From assembly GCA_965364515.1 (NCBI GenBank), contig CBDTXZ010000166.1, forward strand, positions 1 to 6,647: a stretch of DNA of 6,647 nucleotides, in the 5' to 3' direction. The notes beneath the pieces are model-generated. The model was not told the origin of the DNA. It saw only the letters and a program-made list of their open reading frames with translations, and did no database searches. This stretch comes from JAHEDH01 sp965364515 (GTDB lineage Bacteria > Actinomycetota > Acidimicrobiia > Spongiisociales > ZC4RG35). Positions 1 to 5,826 of this stretch are shown here, one piece after another. Both the position numbers and the translations under genes were made by a program. Position 1 is the stretch's first letter; every line of letters starts with the position of its first letter.

Positions 1-2
1 CG

Positions 3-38
3 CGACTCAAGGCTCGACGGCGCCAGGCCGATAGATGA
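3..38 (+). CDS. Possible C-terminal tail of an upstream gene (5' end outside window)
   Basis: The frame beginning at base 3 is open from the window edge and reads RLKARRRQADR before a TGA at 36-38. That TGA would overlap the ATG at 35 as ATGA, a typical translational-coupling arrangement. The frame beginning at base 2 is also open (ATQGSTAPGR) and ends with TAG at 32-34, directly before the same ATG, so the sequence does not decide which frame is real, or whether either is. Eleven residues are too few to assign a family. Either reading would favour base 35 as the start of the next gene. Confidence 0.2.
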   Translation, partial: RLKARRRQADR

Positions 39-781
39 CGACCATGACGATGGTCCGCTGCCCGACGTGCAACAAGAAGATCGACAACAGCTTCTACGGC
101 GCCTGCCTGGATTGCGGGACCATGCTCCCGATCGAGGGCGCAACGCCTGCGTCGTTTGTCATCCCGCCGACCGCACCCGAGCCGGTCCCGGCCACCGAGA
201 GCCCGATCGGCGATTCTGCCGCTCGAACGAGCCAGGACGTCGAGGACGCCAAACCCGGTCTGCTGGCCAACATCGGGGGCGGGCTCGTGATCCGCATCAT
301 CCTCGTTGGCGTCTTCGTGGGTGGCGGCGCCATCTGGGGAATGCTCACCAACGCCGACAGGAGCGACGACGGCCAGATCGTCGAGGCGGGCTCCCTCAGA
401 GCCGACGAGCTCCAGGTCGGGGACTGCCTCGACTGGCCGGGCTCCGGAGACGACGGAGTGGAGATCTTCGAGTCGGTGAGAGCTCGACCGTGCAGTGAGC
501 CTCACGACATGGAGGTCTACGCCGTGCTCGAGTATCCGTCGGTGTCCGGAACCGCCTATCCGGGCGACCAACTCCTCACCGACTGGGGCTTCGACAAGTG
601 TTTCGGGGGTTTCCAGCAGTACATCGGGGCGAGCTACCAGTCGGTCCCCGACATCGACATCACGATCTTCTGGCCCAGCGAGGAGTCATGGGATCAGGAC
701 GATCGCACCGTCCACTGCCTCATGGTGCCCTATGAGAACGGCGTGAAGCTGACCGGCAGCCTTCTCGGCAGGGACGCCTGA
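35..781 (+). CDS. Zinc-ribbon, single-TM protein with septum-formation-type extracytoplasmic domain
   Basis: A 248-residue protein in three parts. Residues 9-27 form a zinc ribbon (C9-x2-C12, C24-x2-C27). A Pro/Ala/Glu-rich linker follows to about residue 75, then one hydrophobic segment at about 80-104 (GGGLVIRIILVGVFVGGGAI). Residues 125-243 resemble the actinobacterial septum-formation domain: LQVGDCLDW, then RPCSEPHDMEVYAV, a central Cys, W/P-rich stretches, HCLMV and a terminal LTGSL. C131, C153, C189 and C228 are the conserved cysteines and could form two disulfides outside the membrane. The predicted topology is zinc ribbon in the cytoplasm and sensor-like domain outside. Starts at 35, 44 and 50 are all ATG in frame; 35 fits the ATGA junction, while 50 puts the first zinc Cys at residue 4, as is common for such ribbons. 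No clear Shine-Dalgarno is seen for any of them. The downstream methyltransferase begins 13 bases after the stop, so the two may share a transcript. The family name suggests a role in division, but the biochemical function is unknown. Confidence 0.85.
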   Translation: MTTMTMVRCPTCNKKIDNSFYGACLDCGTMLPIEGATPASFVIPPTAPEPVPATESPIGDSAARTSQDVEDAKPGLLANIGGGLVIRIILVGVFVGGGAIWGMLTNADRSDDGQIVEAGSLRADELQVGDCLDWPGSGDDGVEIFESVRARPCSEPHDMEVYAVLEYPSVSGTAYPGDQLLTDWGFDKCFGGFQQYIGASYQSVPDIDITIFWPSEESWDQDDRTVHCLMVPYENGVKLTGSLLGRDA

Positions 782-794
782 GCCAGCGCCTACC

Positions 795-1976
795 GTGGTC
801 GGAGTGACCGACCTCCTCAGACTCGACATAGACGCCATGGCCAACGGCGGCGACGGCATCGGCCGCCGCGACGGAAAGGCGGTGTTCGTCCCTGGAGCGA
901 TCCCGGGAGACACCGTCGACGTCGAGATCGTCGAGACCAAGAAACGCTTCGAACGGGCGACGCTCGTCTCCATCGCCACCGCTTCGCCCGACCGGATCGA
1001 AGCCCCGTGCGAATACTTCGGCACCTGCGGAGGCTGCACCTGGCAGCACGCCGACTATCCCGCCCAGCTCGCATGGAAGACTGCGACCGTCACAGGTCAG
1101 CTCCGTCATCTCGGCGGGATCGATGACGTCGACGTCAGGCCGATCATCGCCCCCGGTGAGCCCTATCACTATCGGAATCGCCTCGACCTCCAGGTCCATC
1201 GCGGTCGCCCTGCGCTCGTCAAGCGCGCCTCGAACGAGCTCGTCCCCATCGACGTGTGCCTGCTCGCAGATCAGGAACTGGTGGAGTTGTTCGGTCGCCT
1301 CGGCGACCTCCATGGCGTCGACCGCCTCACACTGCGCACCGGTGTGAACACCGGCGAGACGGTGGTCGTCCTCGACGGTGAGCTGCCGATCTCCACCGAC
1401 GACTGGGGGGTGCCGTTCGGAGGTGACGACATCGTCCTTCACGAAGTCGTCGACGGACACGCCTTCCAGATCACCGGTACCGCCTTTTTCCAGAACAACA
1501 CCGAAGGCGCAGAAGCGCTGGTCCGGATCGTTCGCGAAGCGGCGACCGTGGAGCCGGGCGATCGCGTCCTCGACGCCTACGCGGGTGGAGGGCTCTTCAC
1601 GGCAACGGTTGCCGGGGTCGGCGACGAGGTGGTTGCGATCGAGTCCGATCCGCTGGCCCTCGAAGATCTGCTCGAGAACACCGATGTGGAGGTGATCGAG
1701 GCAGACGTCGCCGATGGTCTCGCCGAACTGCCGGCGGACTGGGATGTCGTCATGGTCGATCCACCTCGTGTCGGGCTCGGGTCCGAGGTCACCGGACTCC
1801 TCACCGATCTCCGACCCACCGTGATCGCGTCTGTGTCCTGTGACATTGCGAGCTTCGCCCGAGATGCAGCAGCGCTGATCGAAGGCGGATACCGGCTCGA
1901 GTGGGTCCAGCCCGTAGACATGTTCCCCCAGACCCCTCACATCGAAACCGTGGCGAGGTTCAGCCTCGGACGCTGA
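795..1976 (+). CDS. TRAM-domain [4Fe-4S] RNA (uracil-C5-)-methyltransferase, TrmA/RlmD family
   Basis: A 393-residue SAM-dependent enzyme expected to methylate C5 of a uridine in RNA. Residues 7-65 fit a TRAM RNA-binding domain (MANGGDGIGR, then FVPGAIPGD). The iron-sulfur motif C72-x5-C78-x2-C81 is followed by a fourth ligand, C155, giving the full set of four. FFQNN at 231-235 is the family's conserved substrate/SAM region. The SAM-binding loop is VLDAYAGGGLF at 258-268. VDPPRVGL at 321-328 is the catalytic-domain motif. SCD at 348-350 supplies the nucleophile C349, and HIET at 382-385 the general base E384. All key residues are present, so the enzyme looks active. The intact Fe-S site favours 23S rRNA methylation (RlmD/RlmCD-like) over tRNA U54 methylation, because E. 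coli TrmA lacks the cluster; this is inference and the target base is not fixed. The start is GTG at 795, or GTG at 804 with the same TRAM domain intact. The 3' end overlaps the convergent SRPBCC gene by 17 bases. Confidence 0.92.
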   Translation: MVGVTDLLRLDIDAMANGGDGIGRRDGKAVFVPGAIPGDTVDVEIVETKKRFERATLVSIATASPDRIEAPCEYFGTCGGCTWQHADYPAQLAWKTATVTGQLRHLGGIDDVDVRPIIAPGEPYHYRNRLDLQVHRGRPALVKRASNELVPIDVCLLADQELVELFGRLGDLHGVDRLTLRTGVNTGETVVVLDGELPISTDDWGVPFGGDDIVLHEVVDGHAFQITGTAFFQNNTEGAEALVRIVREAATVEPGDRVLDAYAGGGLFTATVAGVGDEVVAIESDPLALEDLLENTDVEVIEADVADGLAELPADWDVVMVDPPRVGLGSEVTGLLTDLRPTVIASVSCDIASFARDAAALIEGGYRLEWVQPVDMFPQTPHIETVARFSLGR

Positions 1977-1981
1977 CTTTT
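1954..1981. terminator. Weak hairpin at convergent junction
   Basis: CGAGG at 1954-1958 pairs with CCTCG at 1964-1968 around a five-base loop (TTCAG). On the + strand TTTT follows at 1978-1981, just after the methyltransferase stop, but ten bases separate it from the stem. The stem lies inside the coding end of the methyltransferase, and the stop of the opposing SRPBCC gene (1960-1962) falls in the loop. Five base pairs is short, and this may be chance in GC-rich coding DNA. No better terminator is visible between these two genes. Confidence 0.2.
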
Positions 1982-2481
1982 CGCCGCCGGTGGCGTCGGA
2001 TTCCGAATCGGGCGAAACGGCCGAACAACGGCCAGTAGATCTCCATCAGCCGGGTCCAGACCGTGGTCGCCCATGATCGGACGTGGGCATCGACTTCGAG
2101 TGCCAGATGGGTGCCGGCGGGGTGATCCTCCAGCCAGAACCGAAGCCGGGTCGGCCGGAACAGCTTGAAGCTGAGCGCATACGATCCGTAGAAGTACCAG
2201 AGGTCTCGATACCGGCCCTCTTCGATCTCGCCGAGGATCCCGGCGAAGCTCATGAACGGTCCGGTGTGGGCGTTGTAGACGCCCGGCCGGAAGTCGCCTG
2301 GTCCGTTCTCGTCCGGGAGGAACTCGACCTCCCATGGCCACACCTGCCCGTCGACGAACGTGTCGGGGTCGCACAGCCACGACCACACGTCGGGGCGTTG
2401 AGCATCGAGCACCCATTCGTGACGGTACGAAGTGGGCACGAACCCCGGGGCCGGGCGCTCTGGCGACGGTCTGACGTCCAT
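1960..2481 (-). CDS. SRPBCC/START-like fold small protein
   Basis: With ATG at 2481 the protein has 173 residues. The opening strand (YRHEWVLDA, 19-27), then RPDVWSWLCDPDTFVDGQVWPWEVEF at about 29-54, then alternating strands and a closing amphipathic helix (about 137-162) match the SRPBCC pattern of a ligand-binding cavity closed by a C-terminal helix. It has about ten Trp, plus many Phe and Tyr, as expected for a protein binding a hydrophobic ligand. The C-terminus is basic (RRHRRRKVSVRG). No catalytic residues, signal peptide or transmembrane segment stand out, so a cytoplasmic binding or polyketide-cyclase-like role is all that can be proposed. The frame stays open upstream to a GTG at 2571, but those 30 extra residues are low in complexity and precede the conserved fold; 2481 also has a -10-like hexamer six bases ahead. 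Divergent from the DUF4349 gene and overlapping the methyltransferase gene at its 3' end. Confidence 0.75.
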   Translation of the reverse strand: MDVRPSPERPAPGFVPTSYRHEWVLDAQRPDVWSWLCDPDTFVDGQVWPWEVEFLPDENGPGDFRPGVYNAHTGPFMSFAGILGEIEEGRYRDLWYFYGSYALSFKLFRPTRLRFWLEDHPAGTHLALEVDAHVRSWATTVWTRLMEIYWPLFGRFARFGIRRHRRRKVSVRG

Positions 2482-2487
2482 GCCGGG

Positions 2488-2493
2488 ACCATA
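2488..2493 (-). promoter_or_regulatory. Candidate -10 element for leaderless expression of the SRPBCC gene
   Basis: Read on the - strand, TATGGT (TAnnnT) ends six bases before the ATG at 2481, so transcription could start at or beside the A of the start codon. No Shine-Dalgarno sequence is seen ahead of this ATG, which fits a leaderless message of the kind common in actinobacteria. No convincing -35 hexamer is present 17 bases upstream. GGGAC at 2485-2489 and GTCCC at 2499-2503 form a short inverted repeat around the element. Support is positional only. Confidence 0.3.
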
Positions 2494-2542
2494 TCGCTGT
2501 CCCGTCGGTACCGGGACCGAGTCCGGGCCGCTGCCGTTCCGG

Positions 2543-2569
2543 GGAACCTCACGGAGCGTGGCAGCCGTC
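2543..2569 (+). promoter_or_regulatory. Candidate ECF-sigma-type promoter for the DUF4349 lipoprotein gene
   Basis: GGAAC at 2543-2547 and CGTC at 2566-2569 are separated by 18 bases, resembling the GGAAC/CGTC -35 and -10 elements of extracytoplasmic-function sigma factors; the spacing is slightly long. A start site some seven bases downstream would give a leader of about 20 bases that includes the Shine-Dalgarno at 2583-2590. No housekeeping-type -10 is obvious between 2500 and 2580 on this strand. An envelope-stress promoter would suit a lipoprotein gene, but short motifs like these also arise by chance. Confidence 0.3.
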
Positions 2570-2580
2570 ACAGGTGTGAC
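2567..2580. promoter_or_regulatory. Inverted repeat, possible operator
   Basis: GTCACA-GG-TGTGAC is a perfect six-base inverted repeat around a two-base centre. It overlaps the proposed -10 (CGTC, 2566-2569) and the expected start site of the DUF4349 gene, and ends three bases before its Shine-Dalgarno. A regulator dimer here would block transcription or initiation. The regulator is unknown, and the site could also be incidental. Confidence 0.3.
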
Positions 2581-2582
2581 CG

Positions 2583-2590
2583 AAGGAGGT
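2583..2590 (+). promoter_or_regulatory. Strong Shine-Dalgarno of the DUF4349 lipoprotein gene
   Basis: AAGGAGGT is an almost full anti-16S complement five bases before the ATG at 2596. It fixes the start of this gene even though the same frame is open back to 2083. It is the only strong ribosome binding site in the window; the other genes rely on weak sites, overlaps or possible leaderless starts, which suggests this gene is translated at a high rate. Confidence 0.88.
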
Positions 2591-2595
2591 CACCG

Positions 2596-3936
2596 ATGGA
2601 ACGCAACCGACTGAAACTGATCATCCTCACCCTGCTGGTGGCCCTCGTCGCCACCGCCTGCAGCCAGGCGGACGACTCCGGGCAGGCCATGGACAGCCCC
2701 GACATGGTGGAAGCAGACGACGGTGTTCCGGCGTTCGGAGACGACGCAGAACGTCAGGCCGAGACGTCCGACGCCCAGGAATCTGCCGACCAGACGCCCG
2801 GCGAAGGGAGCCAATTCGGCTCCGGCGCCATCACGGCCCAGGCCGAACCGATCGATCTCGGTCGAGACATCGTGTACACGGCCGTCATCGGCGTCGAGGT
2901 GAACGACGTCGCCGACGCGACCCGCGAGGCGAGTCGCATCATCCAGAGGTTCGGAGGCCTTCTGTTCGGGCAACAGACCACTGGAGGAACGGAGCCGAGG
3001 ACGACACTGGTGTTTCGGGTCTTGCCGGAGGACTTCTCCGAGGCACTCGATGCCCTCGGTTCGATCGGGACCATTCGAGATCAACGGGTGTCGGCCGACG
3101 ACGTGACGGAACGGGTTGTCGACCTCGAGAGCAGGATCAACACCGCCGAAGCCAGCGTGGAACGACTTCGTGGCCTGCTCGAGAATGCCACGAACATCGG
3201 TGACATCGCCGACCTCGAGAACCAACTGCTCCAGCGCGAGACGAACCTCGAGACCCTGCGGGGTCAACTCCGCACGGTCCAGGACCAGGTCGATCTCGCC
3301 ACGATCACGCTCAACATCACCCAGGCGATCGTCCGTCCGGCGATCTCCCTCTCCGTCACCGCCTACCCCGGAACCGACGATCAGGGATTGTCCTGCCCTG
3401 GCTCGGCGAACCTCGTCGTTGACGAAGGAACTCCAACGACCGTGTGCTTCGAGATCCGCAACGTCGGAGACCGGCCTCTCACCGACATCCAACTGAGCGA
3501 TCCGGTGCTCGACGTGGTTCTCGACGACCTCACCCCTGTGTTCGCCCAGCCCGAGACGACGCTCGAGCCCGGCCAATCGTCGATCTACTACCTCGAGATG
3601 ACCGCAGACCAGACCATGCGGCTGCAGACGCGTGTCTCGGCTGTCGCCCTCGACGAGAGCGGTGATCCACTTCCCGGACGCGGTGTCGCCAGCACGGCGA
3701 CTGCGACCTTGCAGGCGGTCGATCCGGGAGGGATCCCGACATTCCGCGATGGGATCGAGACCTCGTGGGAAGCACTGGTCACACTCGGTGAGCTCCTGAT
3801 GCTCGCGATCGGGACGATCCTGCCGTTCATCTGGGTCGTACCTCTGGTGTGGTTGATACTTCGCCGCCGCGACACCAAGCCCGAGGTCGCCGTCGAAGGG
3901 GAGCCCGAGCCGGAACAGGAACTCGTCGACGCCTGA
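2596..3936 (+). CDS. DUF4349 lipoprotein with added beta-sandwich-like domain and C-terminal TM helix
   Basis: A 446-residue envelope protein. Residues 1-22 are a lipoprotein signal: basic start MERNR, hydrophobic stretch, and lipobox VATAC with C22 the likely lipidated residue. An acidic, Gln/Ser-rich linker runs to about 85. Residues 88-245 match DUF4349: RDIVYTAVIGVEV, RIIQRFGG, TTLVFRVLPEDF, DVTERVVDLESRI, then a coiled coil with heptad-like Leu spacing (about 172-235), closing with VDLATITLNI. In typical DUF4349 proteins the membrane helix follows soon after. Here residues 250-373 intervene, with VCFEIRNVGDRPLTDIQLSD and LEPGQSSIYYLEM motifs typical of CARDB/DUF11-like beta-sandwiches and two cysteines (C267, C284) able to form a disulfide. 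A hydrophobic helix at about 395-423 ends at RRR, followed by a short acidic cytoplasmic tail. A lipid anchor and a C-terminal helix together would hold the coiled coil as a loop on the outer face of the membrane. Function unknown. Confidence 0.88.
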   Translation: MERNRLKLIILTLLVALVATACSQADDSGQAMDSPDMVEADDGVPAFGDDAERQAETSDAQESADQTPGEGSQFGSGAITAQAEPIDLGRDIVYTAVIGVEVNDVADATREASRIIQRFGGLLFGQQTTGGTEPRTTLVFRVLPEDFSEALDALGSIGTIRDQRVSADDVTERVVDLESRINTAEASVERLRGLLENATNIGDIADLENQLLQRETNLETLRGQLRTVQDQVDLATITLNITQAIVRPAISLSVTAYPGTDDQGLSCPGSANLVVDEGTPTTVCFEIRNVGDRPLTDIQLSDPVLDVVLDDLTPVFAQPETTLEPGQSSIYYLEMTADQTMRLQTRVSAVALDESGDPLPGRGVASTATATLQAVDPGGIPTFRDGIETSWEALVTLGELLMLAIGTILPFIWVVPLVWLILRRRDTKPEVAVEGEPEPEQELVDA

Positions 3937-3952
3937 TCTCGAACGCTGCCGA

Positions 3953-3999
3953 TCACAGGCGGACCGGGTGTGCGGTCACGTGCCCCGGACCGCCTGTGA
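3953..3999. terminator. Convergent hairpin, likely bidirectional terminator
   Basis: The arms at 3953-3968 and 3984-3999 pair over 16 positions with a single A/A mismatch (3963/3989) and enclose a 15-base loop. The stem is very GC-rich and begins 17 bases after the stop of the DUF4349 gene. On the opposite strand it covers the last codons of the permease gene, and that gene's stop (3976-3978) sits in the loop. There is no T-tract on either side, so termination would depend on stem strength, as is common in actinobacteria. This is by far the strongest inverted repeat I see in the window. Confidence 0.6.
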
Positions 4000-5157
4000 C
4001 GGCGGGATGGAAGCAGCCCGTGCAGCCGGGTAGATGCCCGCCACCGTGCCGATGAGAAGGGCCACCCCGACTGCTCCGAACAGGGCCTCGACGGGCACCG
4101 TGACCGGGAGGCCGCGGGCGGCTGCGAACCCCCATGTCACGATGGCCCCGAGACCGACTCCCACCACGCCACCGATGGCGGCCAGCAGGATGGCCTCGGT
4201 GAGGAACTGACGCCGGATGTGGCCACGGGTCGCACCGAGCGACCTGCGAACCCCGATCTCCATCTTTCGCTCCAGAACCGACATCACCATGATGTTGGCG
4301 ATCGCCACACCCCCCACCAGCAGGGCGACGGACCCGAGGCCGATCAGCAGCTGAGTGAGGGCCGCGTCCGCCGCCTCCCTGGCCGCAAGTGCGTCGGACG
4401 GGCGCGTGATCTCCACACGATCGGGGTTCTCTGGATTGACAGTCGTGGGAATGACCTCGACGACGTCATCGACCCGCGTCGGATCGATGCGCACGTACAC
4501 CGTCGAGAGCGGGACATCGCCGATCTCGGAAAGCGCAACCTCGAACCCGACCATTGCGGAGCGTTCGAGATCCGGATGGAGCTGCAACTCGTCGGCTATC
4601 CCGACGACTGCGAACTCCTCGCCGCCGATCGTCACCAACTGCTGGAAATCGAGGTTCGAGACTCCCAGACGCTCGGCCGCCACCGATCCCAGGACCGTGG
4701 CTGGCAGCCGCGCAGAGCCGGGATCGAGGAAGGACCCGGCGGCCATTCCTCCGCCGAGCACATCGAACAGGTCCGGTTCGACCGCGACGACGGACAGGCC
4801 ACCGGTTTCGATCTCGGGGATGAGATCGGTTCTTCGGACGGTGGCGTCGAGCCTTGCCACCGCAGTCACTGCGTCCACCGGGCCGATCCGGGCCGTCATC
4901 GCAGGCGCATCGTCGGGGAGCTCGGCCGGCCCGCCGAGAATCCCCTGCCCTGCCGAGACTCTCAGCAGATTCGTCCCGAGCCGATCCAGCGTCGCAAGGA
5001 GATCCGCCCGACCCGACGCGGAGATACCGATCACAGCAACCACTGCGGCGATCCCGATGGCGATCCCCATCGACGTCAATGCCGTCCGGCCTGCCCTGGC
5101 TCGGAGACCGAGCCAGGCGAGCCCGATGGTGTCCGAGAGCCTCAGGCGCGATCTCAC
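3976..5157 (-). CDS. ABC transporter permease, MacB/FtsX family
   Basis: A 393-residue membrane subunit with the MacB-type layout. TM1 is at about 28-47, after RTALTSMGIAIGI. A large extracytoplasmic MacB-type core spans about 50-265. Three further TM segments lie at about 268-292, 320-345 and 355-377. The FtsX signature MVMSVLERKMEIGVRRSLGA at 290-309 and the closing YPAARAASIPPSQAVR at 376-391 are both intact. The start is GTG at 5157, overlapping the stop of the ATPase gene as GTGA, so translation is probably coupled. With the ATPase and the peptidoglycan-binding adaptor it should form a tripartite mechanotransmission-type transporter, in which the ATPase drives conformational change of the extracytoplasmic domain. 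There is no nucleotide-binding domain in this chain, unlike E. coli MacB. Likely roles are export of a peptide, antibiotic or lipid, or envelope maintenance; the substrate is unknown. Confidence 0.92.
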   Translation of the reverse strand: MRSRLRLSDTIGLAWLGLRARAGRTALTSMGIAIGIAAVVAVIGISASGRADLLATLDRLGTNLLRVSAGQGILGGPAELPDDAPAMTARIGPVDAVTAVARLDATVRRTDLIPEIETGGLSVVAVEPDLFDVLGGGMAAGSFLDPGSARLPATVLGSVAAERLGVSNLDFQQLVTIGGEEFAVVGIADELQLHPDLERSAMVGFEVALSEIGDVPLSTVYVRIDPTRVDDVVEVIPTTVNPENPDRVEITRPSDALAAREAADAALTQLLIGLGSVALLVGGVAIANIMVMSVLERKMEIGVRRSLGATRGHIRRQFLTEAILLAAIGGVVGVGLGAIVTWGFAAARGLPVTVPVEALFGAVGVALLIGTVAGIYPAARAASIPPSQAVRGT

Positions 5158-5825
5158 GACGATTCCAGGCGCCCGTCGCGCAGGCGGGCCTGCCGAGGAA
5201 ACCGGTCGGCCAGCTCCCGGTCATGGGTGATCACCACGATCGTCGACCCTTCGGCGTTGAGCGCCAGGAACAACTCGACGATCTCCCGGGAGGTGACCGA
5301 GTCGAGGTTTCCGGTCGGTTCGTCTGCGAAGACCACTGCCGGATCTCCCACGAGTGCGCGGGCGATGGCCACACGCTGACGTTCTCCGCCCGACAGCTGG
5401 CTCGGAAGATGATCGAGGCGCTTGCCCAGCCCGACGCGGCCCAGGGTCTCGCTGGCGCGTTCCACCCGTTCGGCGCTCGGTATCCCCCGATACAGCAGAC
5501 CTTGTGCCACGTTCTCGGTGGCAGACACGCCGTCGATGAGGAAGAACTCTTGAAAGACGAAGCCGAGCGAGTGGGCACGGAGTGCCGAAAGACCCCGGTC
5601 CGACATCGACGCGACCGCCCGGCCATCGATCACGACCTCCCCGGACGTCGGCAGGTCGAGGGCCCCCATGAGATGAAGGAGCGTCGTCTTGCCAGAGCCG
5701 CTGGGGCCGACCACTGCCACCAGCTCTCCGGTCTCGACCTCCAGGCTGATGCCGTCGACGGCTCGAACCGGGGGCGGCCCGGGATATTCCTTCACCACAT
5801 CGGTGAGCGACAGGACTGCCGTCAT
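5154..5825 (-). CDS. ABC transporter ATP-binding protein, MacB/LolD type
   Basis: A 223-residue ATPase with every expected motif: Walker A GPSGSGKTT at 40-48, Q-loop Q92 in FVFQEFFLIDG, signature LSGGERQR at 144-151, Walker B VVFADEP at 164-170, D-loop around 174-176, and H-loop H201 in VVITHD. The VFQ-FFLI and TGNLDS features are typical of the MacB/LolD/FtsE group that partners MacB/FtsX permeases. The start is ATG at 5825, one base after the stop of the adaptor gene, with a weak GGTGGG Shine-Dalgarno (5831-5836) inside that gene's end. The frame is open further upstream to 5966, but that extension lacks family similarity and would overlap the adaptor coding region. The stop overlaps the permease start by four bases. 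Confidence 0.95.
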   Translation of the reverse strand: MTAVLSLTDVVKEYPGPPPVRAVDGISLEVETGELVAVVGPSGSGKTTLLHLMGALDLPTSGEVVIDGRAVASMSDRGLSALRAHSLGFVFQEFFLIDGVSATENVAQGLLYRGIPSAERVERASETLGRVGLGKRLDHLPSQLSGGERQRVAIARALVGDPAVVFADEPTGNLDSVTSREIVELFLALNAEGSTIVVITHDRELADRFPRQARLRDGRLESS

Positions 5826-5826
5826 C

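Noticed and set aside
720..1940. 406-residue open frame on the - strand
   Set aside because: It lies opposite the methyltransferase, whose motifs and catalytic residues are all intact. The - strand product is rich in Asp, Gly, Arg and Val with no recognisable domain; long antisense frames are expected in GC-rich genes.
2026..2034. Short inverted repeats within the SRPBCC gene (for example GGCCG/CGGCC and GATTCCGAATC nearby)
   Set aside because: Five-base arms inside GC-rich coding DNA are expected by chance and show no regular spacing or repetition.
2482..2571. 30-residue N-terminal extension of the SRPBCC protein from a GTG at 2571
   Set aside because: Low-complexity residues before the conserved fold, no Shine-Dalgarno, and it would occupy the divergent promoter region. 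Not fully excluded.
2083..2595. Upstream extension of the DUF4349 reading frame by 171 codons
   Set aside because: It would bury the lipoprotein signal and overlap the SRPBCC gene. The AAGGAGGT site five bases before 2596 marks the true start.
2590..3576. 328-residue open frame on the - strand
   Set aside because: It lies opposite the DUF4349 gene, which has a strong ribosome binding site, lipobox and domain matches. No family features in the antisense product.
4219..5379. 386-residue open frame on the + strand
   Set aside because: It lies opposite the permease and ATPase. Its sequence is His/Arg/Asp-rich with no domain and is explained as a shadow of GC-rich coding DNA.
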